The position numbers and the translations under genes were made by a program. The notes below the pieces were generated by a model that made no database searches, was not told the DNA's origin, and saw nothing but the letters and a program-made list of their open reading frames with translations. Below are positions 53,399 to 62,267 of a stretch of 64,000 bases of DNA, piece after piece. This DNA comes from Bacteroidetes bacterium UBA6183 (GTDB taxonomy: Bacteria > Bacteroidota > Bacteroidia > UKL13-3): NCBI GenBank assembly GCA_002422865.1, contig DITN01000007.1, positions 6,676-70,675 of the forward strand, written 5' to 3'. Within the stretch, counting starts at the first letter, position 1. The number at the start of each line of letters is the position of its first letter.

Positions 53399-54829
53399 AT
53401 GGCAGCTCAAAAACCAACATTACCCAAAGGAACCCGCGATTTCGGTCCGGCCGATGTACAAAAACGTAAATACATTTTAAACACCATTGAAACTGTATTT
53501 AAAAAATATGGCTTTATGCCGTTAGAAACACCCACCATGGAAAACCTTTCAACCCTGGAAGGTAAATATGGCGAGGAGGGAGATAAGTTATTGTTTAGAA
53601 TTTTAGATTCGGGTGATTATTTAAAATCCTTAAAAGAGCACAACGACAAAATATTAGCAGATGAAAGTCAGGATGCGACTTTTGCTCCTTCATACACGGG
53701 TAAGTTGATTGATTTGGATGCAAAATCCGCTACTAAATTTATTTCAGAAAAAGGTCTACGTTACGATTTAACCGTACCCTTTGCGCGTTATGTGGTGATG
53801 CATAGAAATGAAATTACTTTTCCGTTTAAGCGTTACCAAATGCAACCTGTTTGGAGAGCAGACAGGCCGCAAAAAGGTCGCTACCGAGAGTTTTGGCAAT
53901 GTGATGCAGATGTGGTGGGAAGTGACAGTTTATTAAACGAGTTGGATTTGATTCAGATTTATGATGAAGCGTTTACTCAACTTGGAATAAAAAACTACGA
54001 GATAAAAATAAATAACCGCAAGGTATTAGCCGTTATTGCTGAGGTTGTAAAATCAATTGATGTGATGAATAGTATTGCGGTTGCCATTGATAAGTTGGAT
54101 AAAATTGGTGAAGATGGTGTACGAAAAGAGTTGGTAGAACAAGGTTTTTCTGAAAGCGAGTTGAACACGTTGTTTGATATCATTACCATAAAAGGCGAGA
54201 ACAAAGAAATTTTAAATCAGCTAAAAGACAAGTTACAATCATCACAAGAAGGTTTAAAAGGAATTGAAGAGTTGGCGTTTATCCTTGCATCAAACCCTAA
54301 CCCCAATATTAACCTTACCTTGGATTTTAGTTTAGCACGTGGTTTGAGTTACTACACCGGTTGTATTTTCGAAGTAGTATCAAACGATGGTACTTTAAAA
54401 AGCAGCATTGGTGGCGGTGGCAGGTACGATAACTTAACGGGTATTTTTGGTTTGCCAAATGTATCGGGTGTAGGTATTAGTTTTGGTTTAGACAGGATTT
54501 ATGATGTGATGGAAGAACTAAAACTTTTCCCTGAACAACTCAGGGCTACATCAACCCAAGTGTTGTTTTGCCATTTTGATGAAGCCACACAATTATATTG
54601 TTTACCGGCTTTAAAAGCATTACGCGATGCAGGAATTGCTGCCGAGGTATTTCCGGATAACAAAAAGTTGGGCAAACAATTAGATTATGCAAATGCGTTA
54701 CAAATACCATTTGCAGCAATTGCCGGTGAAACAGAAATGCAACAACAGGTGTTTACTGTTAAGAATTTAATTACAGGCGAACAACAAATATGCACCACCC
54801 AAGCGTTAATAAGTTTGGTGGGGCAATAA
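53399..54829 (+). CDS. hisS: Histidyl-tRNA synthetase
   Basis: 476 residues, class II synthetase charging tRNA-His. Motif 1 in GTRDFGPADVQKR, motif 2 around QPVWRADRPQKGRYREFWQCDADV, the histidine-specific ARGLSYYTGCIFEV, motif 3 region with GVGISFGLDRI, and a C-terminal anticodon-binding domain (about 385-476, KLGKQLDYANAL). The longer form with an insertion after motif 2 is usual for Bacteroidota. Preceded by its own promoter box. Followed 30 bases later by an aldehyde dehydrogenase gene. Confidence 0.97.
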   Translation: MAAQKPTLPKGTRDFGPADVQKRKYILNTIETVFKKYGFMPLETPTMENLSTLEGKYGEEGDKLLFRILDSGDYLKSLKEHNDKILADESQDATFAPSYTGKLIDLDAKSATKFISEKGLRYDLTVPFARYVVMHRNEITFPFKRYQMQPVWRADRPQKGRYREFWQCDADVVGSDSLLNELDLIQIYDEAFTQLGIKNYEIKINNRKVLAVIAEVVKSIDVMNSIAVAIDKLDKIGEDGVRKELVEQGFSESELNTLFDIITIKGENKEILNQLKDKLQSSQEGLKGIEELAFILASNPNPNINLTLDFSLARGLSYYTGCIFEVVSNDGTLKSSIGGGGRYDNLTGIFGLPNVSGVGISFGLDRIYDVMEELKLFPEQLRATSTQVLFCHFDEATQLYCLPALKALRDAGIAAEVFPDNKKLGKQLDYANALQIPFAAIAGETEMQQQVFTVKNLITGEQQICTTQALISLVGQ

Positions 54830-54859
54830 TTACTGCTCTTGCAATTGGAGTAACACAAC

Positions 54860-56224
54860 ATGAAATTTGAATCGATTAATCCGTTTACGGAAAAAAAACT
54901 TGCGCAGTTTGATTTTATAAGTGATGAGGCATTAACTATTGCCTTATCAAAGGCTGATGAAGCGCAAAAGCAGTGGCGTAAAATAAACATATCAGAACGT
55001 GTAAAATTCTTTAACAAGTTAGCTGAGTTAATTAAAAAGAAACACGAAGAGCTGGCATTATTGGCCACATTAGAAATGGGTAAACCATTGGCCGAAGCAA
55101 AACTTGAAGTGTTAAAATGCGCAAGAGGTTGCGAGTATTATGCGGCTAACGCATCAACCTTACTTCAACCCAAAATAAGTATTGCAGAAACGGGTAAAAT
55201 TGTACATCAACTTTACGAGCCATTAGGAGTGATAATGGGCGTTTTTCCTTGGAATTTTCCATATTGGCAAATATTGCGAAGTGCTGTTCCTATTGTAATT
55301 GCCGGTAATGCTATTCTGGTAAAACCTGCACCAAATGTGCCACAATGCAGTTTAGCCATTCAACAAATTATTGATGAGTGTGGTTTACCAAATGGTTTAA
55401 TTCAAGTGGTGTTTGCAACAGAGCAACAGGTAGCGAATTGTTTGGCCGACCCAAGAATTAAAGCGGCAACCCTAACCGGCAGCGATAAGGCGGGAAGTGC
55501 AGTTGCCAGCACTGCAGCTAAATACATCAAAAAATCGGTGTTAGAATTAGGCGGCAGTGATCCATTTATTGTAATGGAAGATGCAGATTTAGAAGAAACA
55601 TTAAAGCAAGCCATTACAGCACGTTTTCAAAACAACGGACAAAGCTGTATTGCTGCCAAACGTTTTATTTTACACGAAAAAATTGCAGAAGAGTTCATTA
55701 CTAAACTTACTTCTAAAGTAGCGGCTTTAAATTGTGGCAACCCATTGGATGAATCAACAAATATTGGCCCTTTGGCACGCAAAGATTTACGTGATAAATT
55801 GTCGGAACAAGTAACACAATCTGTAAACAACGGAGCAGTTATACATTACCAGCAAACTAACTTTCCCGATAATGGATATTTTTATCCGCCTACTATTTTA
55901 ACACACATCAACCCAAACTGTGATGCGTATTACCAGGAATTGTTTGGCCCTGTGGTAAGCATTTATGTAGTAAAAGATGATGAAGCTGCCGTTGATTTAG
56001 CAAATGCCACCGAGTACGGTTTGGGTGCAAGTGTATGGAGCAAAAATATTGAACGCGCAATTGTACTGGCCAATCAAATTGATAGTGGACAAGTTTTCAT
56101 TAATGAAATGGTTAAGTCACAGCCTTCACATCCTTTTGGAGGAGTAAAAAAATCGGGTTACGGCAGAGAGTTGGGTGAATTTGGTTTACTTGAATTTTGT
56201 AACACCAAAACGTTATGGGTTTAG
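54860..56224 (+). CDS. NAD(P)-dependent succinate-semialdehyde-type aldehyde dehydrogenase
   Basis: 454 residues, ALDH superfamily. Catalytic Cys263 in NNGQSCIAAKR and the general base Glu229 in ELGGSD; the substrate/NAD segment GVFPWNFPYW and TLTGSDKAG for cofactor binding. The length and wording fit the short GabD/Sad-type enzymes, which oxidise succinate semialdehyde to succinate; related aldehydes are possible. Located between hisS and a single-domain receiver with no obvious pathway neighbour. No terminator is visible between it and hisS, so they may share a transcript. Confidence 0.9.
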   Translation: MKFESINPFTEKKLAQFDFISDEALTIALSKADEAQKQWRKINISERVKFFNKLAELIKKKHEELALLATLEMGKPLAEAKLEVLKCARGCEYYAANASTLLQPKISIAETGKIVHQLYEPLGVIMGVFPWNFPYWQILRSAVPIVIAGNAILVKPAPNVPQCSLAIQQIIDECGLPNGLIQVVFATEQQVANCLADPRIKAATLTGSDKAGSAVASTAAKYIKKSVLELGGSDPFIVMEDADLEETLKQAITARFQNNGQSCIAAKRFILHEKIAEEFITKLTSKVAALNCGNPLDESTNIGPLARKDLRDKLSEQVTQSVNNGAVIHYQQTNFPDNGYFYPPTILTHINPNCDAYYQELFGPVVSIYVVKDDEAAVDLANATEYGLGASVWSKNIERAIVLANQIDSGQVFINEMVKSQPSHPFGGVKKSGYGRELGEFGLLEFCNTKTLWV

Positions 56225-56241
56225 GTGGTTTAATAAAATAG

Positions 56242-56271
56242 TTTGCTGTTTAATAAAATGTGCTACCTTTG
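56242..56271 (+). promoter_or_regulatory. Promoter of the receiver gene (TTTG, 18 bases, TACCTTTG)
   Basis: TTTG at 56242-56245 and TACCTTTG at 56264-56271 with 18-base spacing: the best full Bacteroidota promoter in front of a protein gene in this window. It lies inside the longest open frame of that gene, which therefore must start downstream. Confidence 0.75.
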
Positions 56272-56293
56272 TGGAGTAAAAACATTAAACACG

Positions 56294-56671
56294 TTGAGAA
56301 GAATATTAGCTATAGATGATGACCCCATAAATAGACAGCTGTTAGAAATATACCTAGCCAACGATTTTGAGCATAAAGTGGTAAACAATGCCAAACAAGC
56401 CATTGATGCTTTAGGTAAAGCCGAGTTTGATTTAATTGTAACGGATATAAATTTAGAAGGGGCCGAAGACGGAATTTGGTTAGCCAGATACATTAAAGCT
56501 GCGCCCAAATACGAGCACATTCCTGTAATTGCATTTACCGCACATTTAATTAGTTATTTAGGCAGGGATAATTTTAAAGATGCATTTGATTACATTATTG
56601 AAAAGCCTGTAATGAAAAAGCAATTTGTAGCTAAGTTAAACGAAATACTAAGTACATTAGAATTACAATAA
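56294..56671 (+). CDS. Single-domain response regulator
   Basis: About 125 residues if read from a TTG at 56294; the frame itself opens at a TTG (56243) that lies in the -33 promoter element and cannot be used from that promoter. No ATG is available before the conserved fold starts (RILAIDDDPIN). The receiver has DDD acidic pocket, phospho-acceptor Asp in LIVTDINLEG, Thr in IAFTAH and Lys in IEKPVMKK. No output domain. It stands alone, bounded by its own promoter and by a hairpin at 56671. Confidence 0.82.
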   Translation: MRRILAIDDDPINRQLLEIYLANDFEHKVVNNAKQAIDALGKAEFDLIVTDINLEGAEDGIWLARYIKAAPKYEHIPVIAFTAHLISYLGRDNFKDAFDYIIEKPVMKKQFVAKLNEILSTLELQ

Positions 56672-56710
56672 ACAAAAAAGCGATGACTATTAATCATCGC
56701 TTTTTTGTTT
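56671..56710. terminator. Bidirectional rho-independent terminator
   Basis: Arms AAAAAAGCGATGA and TCATCGCTTTTTT with a seven-base loop, between the convergent receiver and double-AAA genes. Confidence 0.92.
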
Positions 56711-56726
56711 GACATATCTTTAAAAT

Positions 56727-59351
56727 TTAGCTTTTTCCGGAGTTAAAACCAATGGTACGCTTATCATTTGCAGCTTTGTAATCTATTTTAAACTCCTCAA
56801 CATCTTCATAAGTTAGCTCCTGAATCATGTCGATAGTTCTTTGTTCGGTTTCTACTTTGGCTAACCTGAGGTGTTGGTTTTTAATGGCCTCTTCAATTAA
56901 TTTTCTTACACTACGTGCATTGCCAAAATATTGGTTGCGTGTTTTGTATTGAAACTCCAAATAAGCTTTTAAATGCTCGCGGGCCTTTTCATCAGGTTTA
57001 ATGCTGTTGCTGCTTAACATACGAATGGCAATATCATAAAGCTGTTCAGCATTGTAATCATCAAAAAACAAGGTCCTGTCAAAGCGTGAGCTTAAGCCCG
57101 GGTTTGATTCCAAGAAACGTTTCATGTTATCGGTATAACCGGCAACAATTACCACAAACTCACCACGCTCATCTTCCATACGCTTAAGTATGGCTTCAAT
57201 AGCTTCTTTACCAAAATCATTTTCACCACCTTCACTTAATGCGTATGCTTCATCAACAAACAAAACACCGCCCATGGCTTTATTAATTACCTCGTTGGTT
57301 TTAAGTGCGGTTTGACCTACGTATCCACCAACTAAAGCTTGCCTATCGCACTCCACTAAATTACCGCGTTCTAGTATGCCTAACGCCTTGTAAATTTGAG
57401 CCAGCAAACGCGCAACAGTGGTTTTACCTGTACCCGGATTACCAGTGAATACAGCATGTAAAGAGAAACTTTGACGAATGTCTTTCCCAATTTCTTTGTA
57501 AAAACGAACCAATTTCACCAACTCATCAATTTCAGTTTTTACCGCACCCAATCCAATCATGCTGTGCAAAGTGGCCAATGCCGAACGCAATAATTCTTCA
57601 TCAACTGGAATATCTGCAATACTTCTGGTTTTAGGTGCAAATATTTTACCTATATCTTCAGCATGTATGGTTGATAAGTCTTCTTTGGTTAATGATGCCG
57701 GATTTTCGTTTAACATGATGCGTAAGCCCATATTCATTTTTGCATCATCAATCAATTTGTTCACATAACGCGCGTTACCAAAAGTTTTATCTCTGTCGCG
57801 ATATGCATCAACCAATTTTTTGTACATAAAATCTCTGGCCTCAGCATTTAAAACTACGGCTCTTTTTTGTGAGGTGTAATCGGTAATTTTCATCAGCTCC
57901 TGAGGGGTGTAGTCCGGGAAATCGTAGTACATGCTAAAACGAGATTTTAATCCCGGATTCGACTCCATAAAACTATTCATCTCATCAGGATAACCTGCAA
58001 CAATTATGGCCAGATCACCGTCACCGTCACTCATTTCTTTCAGCAATATTTCAATCGATTCTTTACCGAAATCTTTCGAGTCATCATTTTTACGAGCAAG
58101 CGCGTATGCCTCATCAATAAACAAAATGCCACCTTTAGCCTTTTTAATAATATCCTTGGTTTTAGGCGCAGTCTGACCAATGTATTCGGCCACCAAATCA
58201 CTTCGGTCAACTTCAACAACATGTCCTTTTGTAAGCAATCCTAACTCTTGATAAATCTTACCCAGCATTTTGGCAACAGTAGTTTTACCAGTTCCTGGGT
58301 TACCGGTAAACACCGCATGAAGGTTAATTTTATCATTATCTTCAAATCCCTTTTCTCTACGTATTTTTATAAAGTTGAGGTAAGTGGTGTATTCTTTAAC
58401 CTTCTTTTTAATGCTGTCTAAACCAATCAAAGCATCCAGTTCGTGTAGTACACTTTCTACCTTGCTATCGTTGGGTGTTGTTGCCTTTTCGGTAACAGGT
58501 TTTAGTTTGTACTTGGGTTGAATGGTAGAAATAACCGGGGTGTCATCAAATATAAATTCAGCACCCACCTCAAAAGGAATGCTTGCAATAATTTGGTCCA
58601 TGAACACTACATCAACCGAGTAAACGTCATTTCCCCAAGTGCCTTTTAAATCGCTTCCCCAGCCAATGCTACATTCAAACTCATGCTCTTTTCCACCAAC
58701 CTCCAATAACTTTTCAATACGTCCTTTTAACTGTCCGCTGTGGGTTTTAAAATTGAAGAACATTTCGCATTGCCAAGCCTCGTTACTTTTTACCAAGTTT
58801 TCGCAGGCAAGTTCAACCCAAACATAACGTGTTTCGGTTTCGCTAAATGCACGTAAATATTTACGGTCTTTTTTTATTACGTTGCTATCGGGCCCTTCGT
58901 AAAGTTTTATTTCTTTTAGCGTAAAATACGGATTAACGGTGTCGGTAACTATGCCTTGGTCTTCAATGTAAAAACGTGTTTCGGCAATAAGTACATTATC
59001 AATCCATGCCTCCCAGCGGTACACACCTTTTTTCCAGTATACTCCGGGCGTTTTAACACCCCAACCTTCACGCACATACACAATATTTTCGTCTTTGCGT
59101 ATGGTTCTATCAGCAGTAAGGTTACAAATTTCGATATTGTCTACATGATGCACGCACTTCAAATTCATGCGCACTTCCCAGTCTTTCTCATCAAAAAGTT
59201 TGTTAAAAAACGAAAGCTCGCAGTAAATAAAAGTGCATTCAGCTTCGTCATACACTTGACGGTATTTTTTTTCATTATTGGCAAGCCATTCTGTAGAGCC
59301 GAATATTTTCAGGTCTCTAAACTTATAATTAACCGGATTTTCCTTGGCCAT
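56727..59351 (-). CDS. Double AAA+ ATPase (CbxX/SpoVK/EccA-like) with duplicated N-terminal beta domain
   Basis: 874 residues. Two CbxX-type AAA+ modules: Walker A GNPGTGKTT about 347-355 and again about 635-643; Walker B LFIDEAYALA about 410 and LFVDEAYALS about 697; each has the FxxNPGLxSRF second region of homology (SNPGLKSRF, SNPGLSSRF). Before them, residues 1-300 form two related beta-rich domains (about 10-150 and 150-295), sharing the pattern K(I/L)(F/Y)...(Y/F)L-type starts, EL(S/A)(F/C) and a W-rich end. AAA proteins of this type remodel or activate other complexes, as Rubisco activase CbxX and type VII secretion EccA do. The target here is unknown. Own transcript. Confidence 0.88.
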   Translation of the reverse strand: MAKENPVNYKFRDLKIFGSTEWLANNEKKYRQVYDEAECTFIYCELSFFNKLFDEKDWEVRMNLKCVHHVDNIEICNLTADRTIRKDENIVYVREGWGVKTPGVYWKKGVYRWEAWIDNVLIAETRFYIEDQGIVTDTVNPYFTLKEIKLYEGPDSNVIKKDRKYLRAFSETETRYVWVELACENLVKSNEAWQCEMFFNFKTHSGQLKGRIEKLLEVGGKEHEFECSIGWGSDLKGTWGNDVYSVDVVFMDQIIASIPFEVGAEFIFDDTPVISTIQPKYKLKPVTEKATTPNDSKVESVLHELDALIGLDSIKKKVKEYTTYLNFIKIRREKGFEDNDKINLHAVFTGNPGTGKTTVAKMLGKIYQELGLLTKGHVVEVDRSDLVAEYIGQTAPKTKDIIKKAKGGILFIDEAYALARKNDDSKDFGKESIEILLKEMSDGDGDLAIIVAGYPDEMNSFMESNPGLKSRFSMYYDFPDYTPQELMKITDYTSQKRAVVLNAEARDFMYKKLVDAYRDRDKTFGNARYVNKLIDDAKMNMGLRIMLNENPASLTKEDLSTIHAEDIGKIFAPKTRSIADIPVDEELLRSALATLHSMIGLGAVKTEIDELVKLVRFYKEIGKDIRQSFSLHAVFTGNPGTGKTTVARLLAQIYKALGILERGNLVECDRQALVGGYVGQTALKTNEVINKAMGGVLFVDEAYALSEGGENDFGKEAIEAILKRMEDERGEFVVIVAGYTDNMKRFLESNPGLSSRFDRTLFFDDYNAEQLYDIAIRMLSSNSIKPDEKAREHLKAYLEFQYKTRNQYFGNARSVRKLIEEAIKNQHLRLAKVETEQRTIDMIQELTYEDVEEFKIDYKAANDKRTIGFNSGKS

Positions 59352-59586
59352 AATAGTGTAGTTTAATGTGTAACGAAAACACCTTGGTACTTCTTGTCAC
59401 CAAGTAAAAAGTCTTTTTGCTTTTTAACTCAAGGCATTTCTTGTACCAACTTTGCATAATAGATTAAATAAAACAAGCGTAAGGTTGTATTGATTTTATA
59501 AACGTCAAATAATCAAAACAATATATTTAGCACAAAATTGGGCTAAAAAGCGGGCAGAATAATAAATGATAATTTTTGAGAAAATG

Positions 59587-59618
59587 TTTGGTAGTTATGG
59601 GGTAGATGCATACTTTTG
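59587..59618 (+). promoter_or_regulatory. tRNA-Ser promoter (TTTG, 20 bases, TACTTTTG)
   Basis: TTTG at 59587-59590 and TACTTTTG at 59611-59618, spacing 20 bases: a good Bacteroidota sigma-A promoter upstream of the tRNA at 59644. Confidence 0.75.
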
Positions 59619-59621
59619 CCA

Positions 59622-59639
59622 CTCCTAAAAATTTAGGAG
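59622..59639 (+). repeat. Small hairpin in the tRNA-Ser leader
   Basis: Arms CTCCTAAA and TTTAGGAG with a two-base loop, between promoter and mature tRNA. Removed during 5' processing; possible RNase P or processing signal, or chance. Confidence 0.45.
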
Positions 59640-59643
59640 GCCC

Positions 59644-59733
59644 GGAGAGATGGGTGAGTGGCTGAAACCACCGGTTTGCTAAACCGACATACGGATTACA
59701 TCTGTATCGAGGGTTCGAATCCCTCTCTCTCCG
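59644..59733 (+). tRNA. tRNA-Ser (anticodon GCU)
   Basis: 90-base cloverleaf: acceptor GGAGAGA pairs perfectly with TCTCTCC, anticodon stem CCGGT.. loop TTGCTAA gives GCU (codons AGC/AGU), long variable arm as in all tRNA-Ser, T loop TTCGAAT. CCA is not encoded. G73 discriminator. Confidence 0.96.
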
Positions 59734-59763
59734 CAAGCTTGTCCAAATTAAGTTAGCATAATA

Positions 59764-59794
59764 TTTGGAAAAACATTGCAAAAGTTTACTTTTG
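59764..59794 (+). promoter_or_regulatory. tRNA-Pro promoter (TTTG, 19 bases, TACTTTTG)
   Basis: TTTG at 59764-59767 and TACTTTTG at 59787-59794 with 19 bases between; the same -7 octamer as for tRNA-Ser, so the two tRNAs are separately driven. Confidence 0.75.
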
Positions 59795-59836
59795 CACCTC
59801 GTTTAGGTAGCGTAAATACAACACCAAAAACGTTTT

Positions 59837-59910
59837 CGGGGTGTAGCGTAGCCCGGTATCGCGCCACATTTGGGATGTGGAGGTCGTAGGTTCGAATCCT
59901 GCCACCCCGA
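59837..59910 (+). tRNA. tRNA-Pro (anticodon UGG)
   Basis: 74-base cloverleaf: acceptor CGGGGTG pairs with CACCCCG, anticodon stem CCACA/TGTGG with loop TTTGGGA gives UGG, which can read all four proline codons by wobble. Discriminator A, CCA not encoded. Confidence 0.97.
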
Positions 59911-59912
59911 CT

Positions 59913-59944
59913 AAAAAGCCTGACTCAATGAGTTGGGCTTTTTT
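59913..59944 (+). terminator. Terminator of the tRNA-Pro transcript
   Basis: Arms AAAAAGCC and GGCTTTTT with inner ACTCA/TGAGT, directly after the tRNA, followed by a T-run. Confidence 0.9.
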
Positions 59945-59971
59945 GTTGGATCTATTTTTAAAGCGTATAAA

Positions 59972-60002
59972 AAAACGGTTGCTAAATTTTAGCAACCGTT
60001 TT
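59972..60002 (-). terminator. Terminator of the three-gene envelope operon
   Basis: Arms AAAACGGTTGCTAAA and TTTAGCAACCGTTTT with a one-base loop, 29 bases after the stop of the minus-strand gene ending at 60031. Confidence 0.9.
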
Positions 60003-60030
60003 GTAAACGATTCATAAAGTTATTGTTGAT

Positions 60031-60714
60031 TTAGAAGGCAAATCCCACTACCCAACTTAAATTAAAGCTTAGCCCATTAACAGGAGCGGGAGTAAGCCAT
60101 TGTTTATTGGCTTCAGGTTGCGCATTTAGGTATGCAGTAAACGATAAATCGCTGGTAACTATACTTGTGTATGTAACACCAAGTTTCAGTCCTATTCTAT
60201 TTACGCTGAAATCATGTGGTTGGAATTCTACCTCCTTTATGTTGGATGCTGAATTATTTCCCACATAAGTGGCAGAGTTAAGCTCTTCTCTTATTTTTCC
60301 ATGTAAATAATTGAATCCTAAATAAAAGCTGTTTGCCCCATCTTCGTCAAACTCATCAAAGTAATATTTCGACTCATATCCGATAAAATAACCTTTAGCT
60401 GAATAATACCCCTCATCAAACCTGTATCCCTGAATGTTTGCAGGAGAATAGTTGGTATAATACCTAGTCACTCGATTATCATCAAGATGAATTATTTTAT
60501 TATAGGTTAAGCTCACGGCCAATCTTTCTCCTATTAATCTTTCGTATCCACAGGTATAGCCAAAGCGCGCAGCACCTAATTCTTCATCAGCAAGATGCTC
60601 TGCCAAGGTCCAATTATCATAGCTTAGTCCGCCTAATTTTATGATATTTCTTTTTTGTGAAAATGCACTAAAACATATTGAGGTAAGTACGATGAGTATA
60701 GATAGTTTTCTCAT
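60031..60714 (-). CDS. Outer-membrane beta-barrel-like protein
   Basis: 227 residues with a signal peptide (cleavage after AFSQ about residue 19). Beta-rich mature part with Tyr-rich strands (LAVSLTYNKIIHL, KGYFIGYESKYYF, IGLKLGVTYTSI) ending WVVGFAF with a terminal Phe, the usual barrel-assembly signal. No family recognised. It starts inside the protease gene (four-base overlap), so both are translated from one message. Likely outer-membrane partner of the lipoprotein protease. Confidence 0.72.
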   Translation of the reverse strand: MRKLSILIVLTSICFSAFSQKRNIIKLGGLSYDNWTLAEHLADEELGAARFGYTCGYERLIGERLAVSLTYNKIIHLDDNRVTRYYTNYSPANIQGYRFDEGYYSAKGYFIGYESKYYFDEFDEDGANSFYLGFNYLHGKIREELNSATYVGNNSASNIKEVEFQPHDFSVNRIGLKLGVTYTSIVTSDLSFTAYLNAQPEANKQWLTPAPVNGLSFNLSWVVGFAF

Positions 60715-62228
60715 TTTTTTGTTTCTGTTTTTATGTTGAGTACTTCTAAAATTGTGTTAGATGGTACACAAAAGCCAATACCTTCAATCCCATCTCCCAT
60801 AAGTTTCATTGTTACCATTCCTATCACTTCACCATCTTCGTTTAAAAGTGGGCCACCACTGTTTCCTTTGTTAATGGTAACATCTGTTTGGAGGTAAATT
60901 TTTTCGGCTATTTTTCTTTTACCGCTGATAATACCTTTAGTAACCGATTGGCCTAATGAGATATCACTTGGTGTACCAATGGCAAAAACATCTTCTCCGG
61001 TTTGTGCCGAATCAGAGTTAATAAGCGACAAGCCTCTAAAGTTTTGCCCACTAATTTTTAGTAATGCCACATCATAAATTTCATCCCCTCGAACAACATC
61101 CGCAGTTAAAGTAACCGATTCGTTTAACTGAACATCTACTTGTGTTTTATTTTTTATGACATGATAATTGGTGATTAGGTATCCATCTTCAGAGATAAAA
61201 AAACCACTCCCATGTCCTTCATCATGCTTAATGGTTACAACACCTTTCATTAAATAGGCAATAAGTTCTTTATTCTTTCTAAAAATGGGTGTTTTAGCAT
61301 GTGTTATTTTAATCTCGCTATAAAGGCTAATAGGATCTTCTTTACTTTTACCTTCAGTAAGCAACAGATTAAAGGTGGTATCATTTTCAATGATACCGGA
61401 TAGCATTTCACTCATGCTTCTGGCAAGAAGCGTTTTTGTATCAGCCTTTTCACTTTTTTTGCTAAAATTTTCAGTAACTTCTTTAATTAACTTACCCGAT
61501 CTTTTAGAAAACTTCCAAGTAATAGATGCATCTATTTTGGTGTAATACACCCCTTTCTCTTTTAAAAAGTTTGATTTTAGTGTATTAACAATTGGGGTAA
61601 TCTGTATGGTGTTGGCGTTTGCTAAAAGGGAATTTTCTTTGTACGAATCATCGTTACAATTGATGATTTTGTAGCGATTATAAGATTGATCATCACAGAG
61701 CAATGACTTGTATATGTAAGAATTATAAGATGATTTTTTAAAATAAACAGGATCATTCATACTTAATCCAATTCTACTGCCATCACTTACTTTCCATTGT
61801 GTTTCTTCAAATAATAAACTTACTCGTTCTACATCTTTACTATAAATTCTTTTTAGATTAACAGAGAAAGTATCTTGGTTAAATTTATAAATATTGCCTG
61901 TAGGATAATCAACTATACAAGGAATACAAAACAGCATTGCATCAAGAAAGGCGAAGCCGGCTTTCTCTAATTTATCAATAGTTATTTTTTGCGACTCGTA
62001 GTTGTCTTTTTCTATGCTTAGCGTCTGAATACCAGTTTTGTTAACTGGATTGTATAATAATGGGGTAGTTCCAATTAATTGATTTTTGCTATCGAATACC
62101 TTTGCATTGGGCGTGTTGGTGGTGATGTAAATACCTTTAGGTTTTTTGGAGTTGCTATCCAAAATAGTTGCACAACCAGATGCGAATAGGGCAGTGATTG
62201 TAGCAACTAATGTTATTTGTTTTCTCAT
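60711..62228 (-). CDS. Lipoprotein with PEGA domain and trypsin-like (S1C) protease domain
   Basis: About 505 residues from ATG 62228. This start gives a lipoprotein signal (LFASGC, Cys near residue 18); the open frame extends eight codons upstream without signal character. After the Cys, a PEGA-type domain (about 28-85: KGIYITTNTPNAKVFD, PLLYNP, IEKDNYESQ), a central beta domain (about 120-320), then an S1C/DegP-like protease domain: His in ITNYHVIKN, Asp in YDVALLKI, Ser in NKGNSGGPLL, so the triad is intact; no PDZ domain follows. Anchored to a membrane, probably a periplasmic sensor-protease. Confidence 0.84.
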   Translation of the reverse strand: MRKQITLVATITALFASGCATILDSNSKKPKGIYITTNTPNAKVFDSKNQLIGTTPLLYNPVNKTGIQTLSIEKDNYESQKITIDKLEKAGFAFLDAMLFCIPCIVDYPTGNIYKFNQDTFSVNLKRIYSKDVERVSLLFEETQWKVSDGSRIGLSMNDPVYFKKSSYNSYIYKSLLCDDQSYNRYKIINCNDDSYKENSLLANANTIQITPIVNTLKSNFLKEKGVYYTKIDASITWKFSKRSGKLIKEVTENFSKKSEKADTKTLLARSMSEMLSGIIENDTTFNLLLTEGKSKEDPISLYSEIKITHAKTPIFRKNKELIAYLMKGVVTIKHDEGHGSGFFISEDGYLITNYHVIKNKTQVDVQLNESVTLTADVVRGDEIYDVALLKISGQNFRGLSLINSDSAQTGEDVFAIGTPSDISLGQSVTKGIISGKRKIAEKIYLQTDVTINKGNSGGPLLNEDGEVIGMVTMKLMGDGIEGIGFCVPSNTILEVLNIKTETKK

Positions 62229-62267
62229 TCTTATTTGTGACTTTATTGCCAACTAATCAGCTAAAAA

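Larger units (their letters stand above)
59352..59643. other. Intergenic region with the double-AAA promoter side and tRNA-Ser promoter
   Basis: 292 bases. It contains the upstream region of the double-AAA gene (minus), a short CTTGGT/ACCAAG dyad (59383-59404), and the tRNA promoter described separately. No additional gene is visible. Confidence 0.4.

Noticed and set aside
59527..59995. Open frames antisense to the two tRNA genes (with GFEPTTSTSQ-like text)
   Set aside because: These are well-known spurious translations of tRNA regions; they overlap the tRNAs and promoters and have no independent support.
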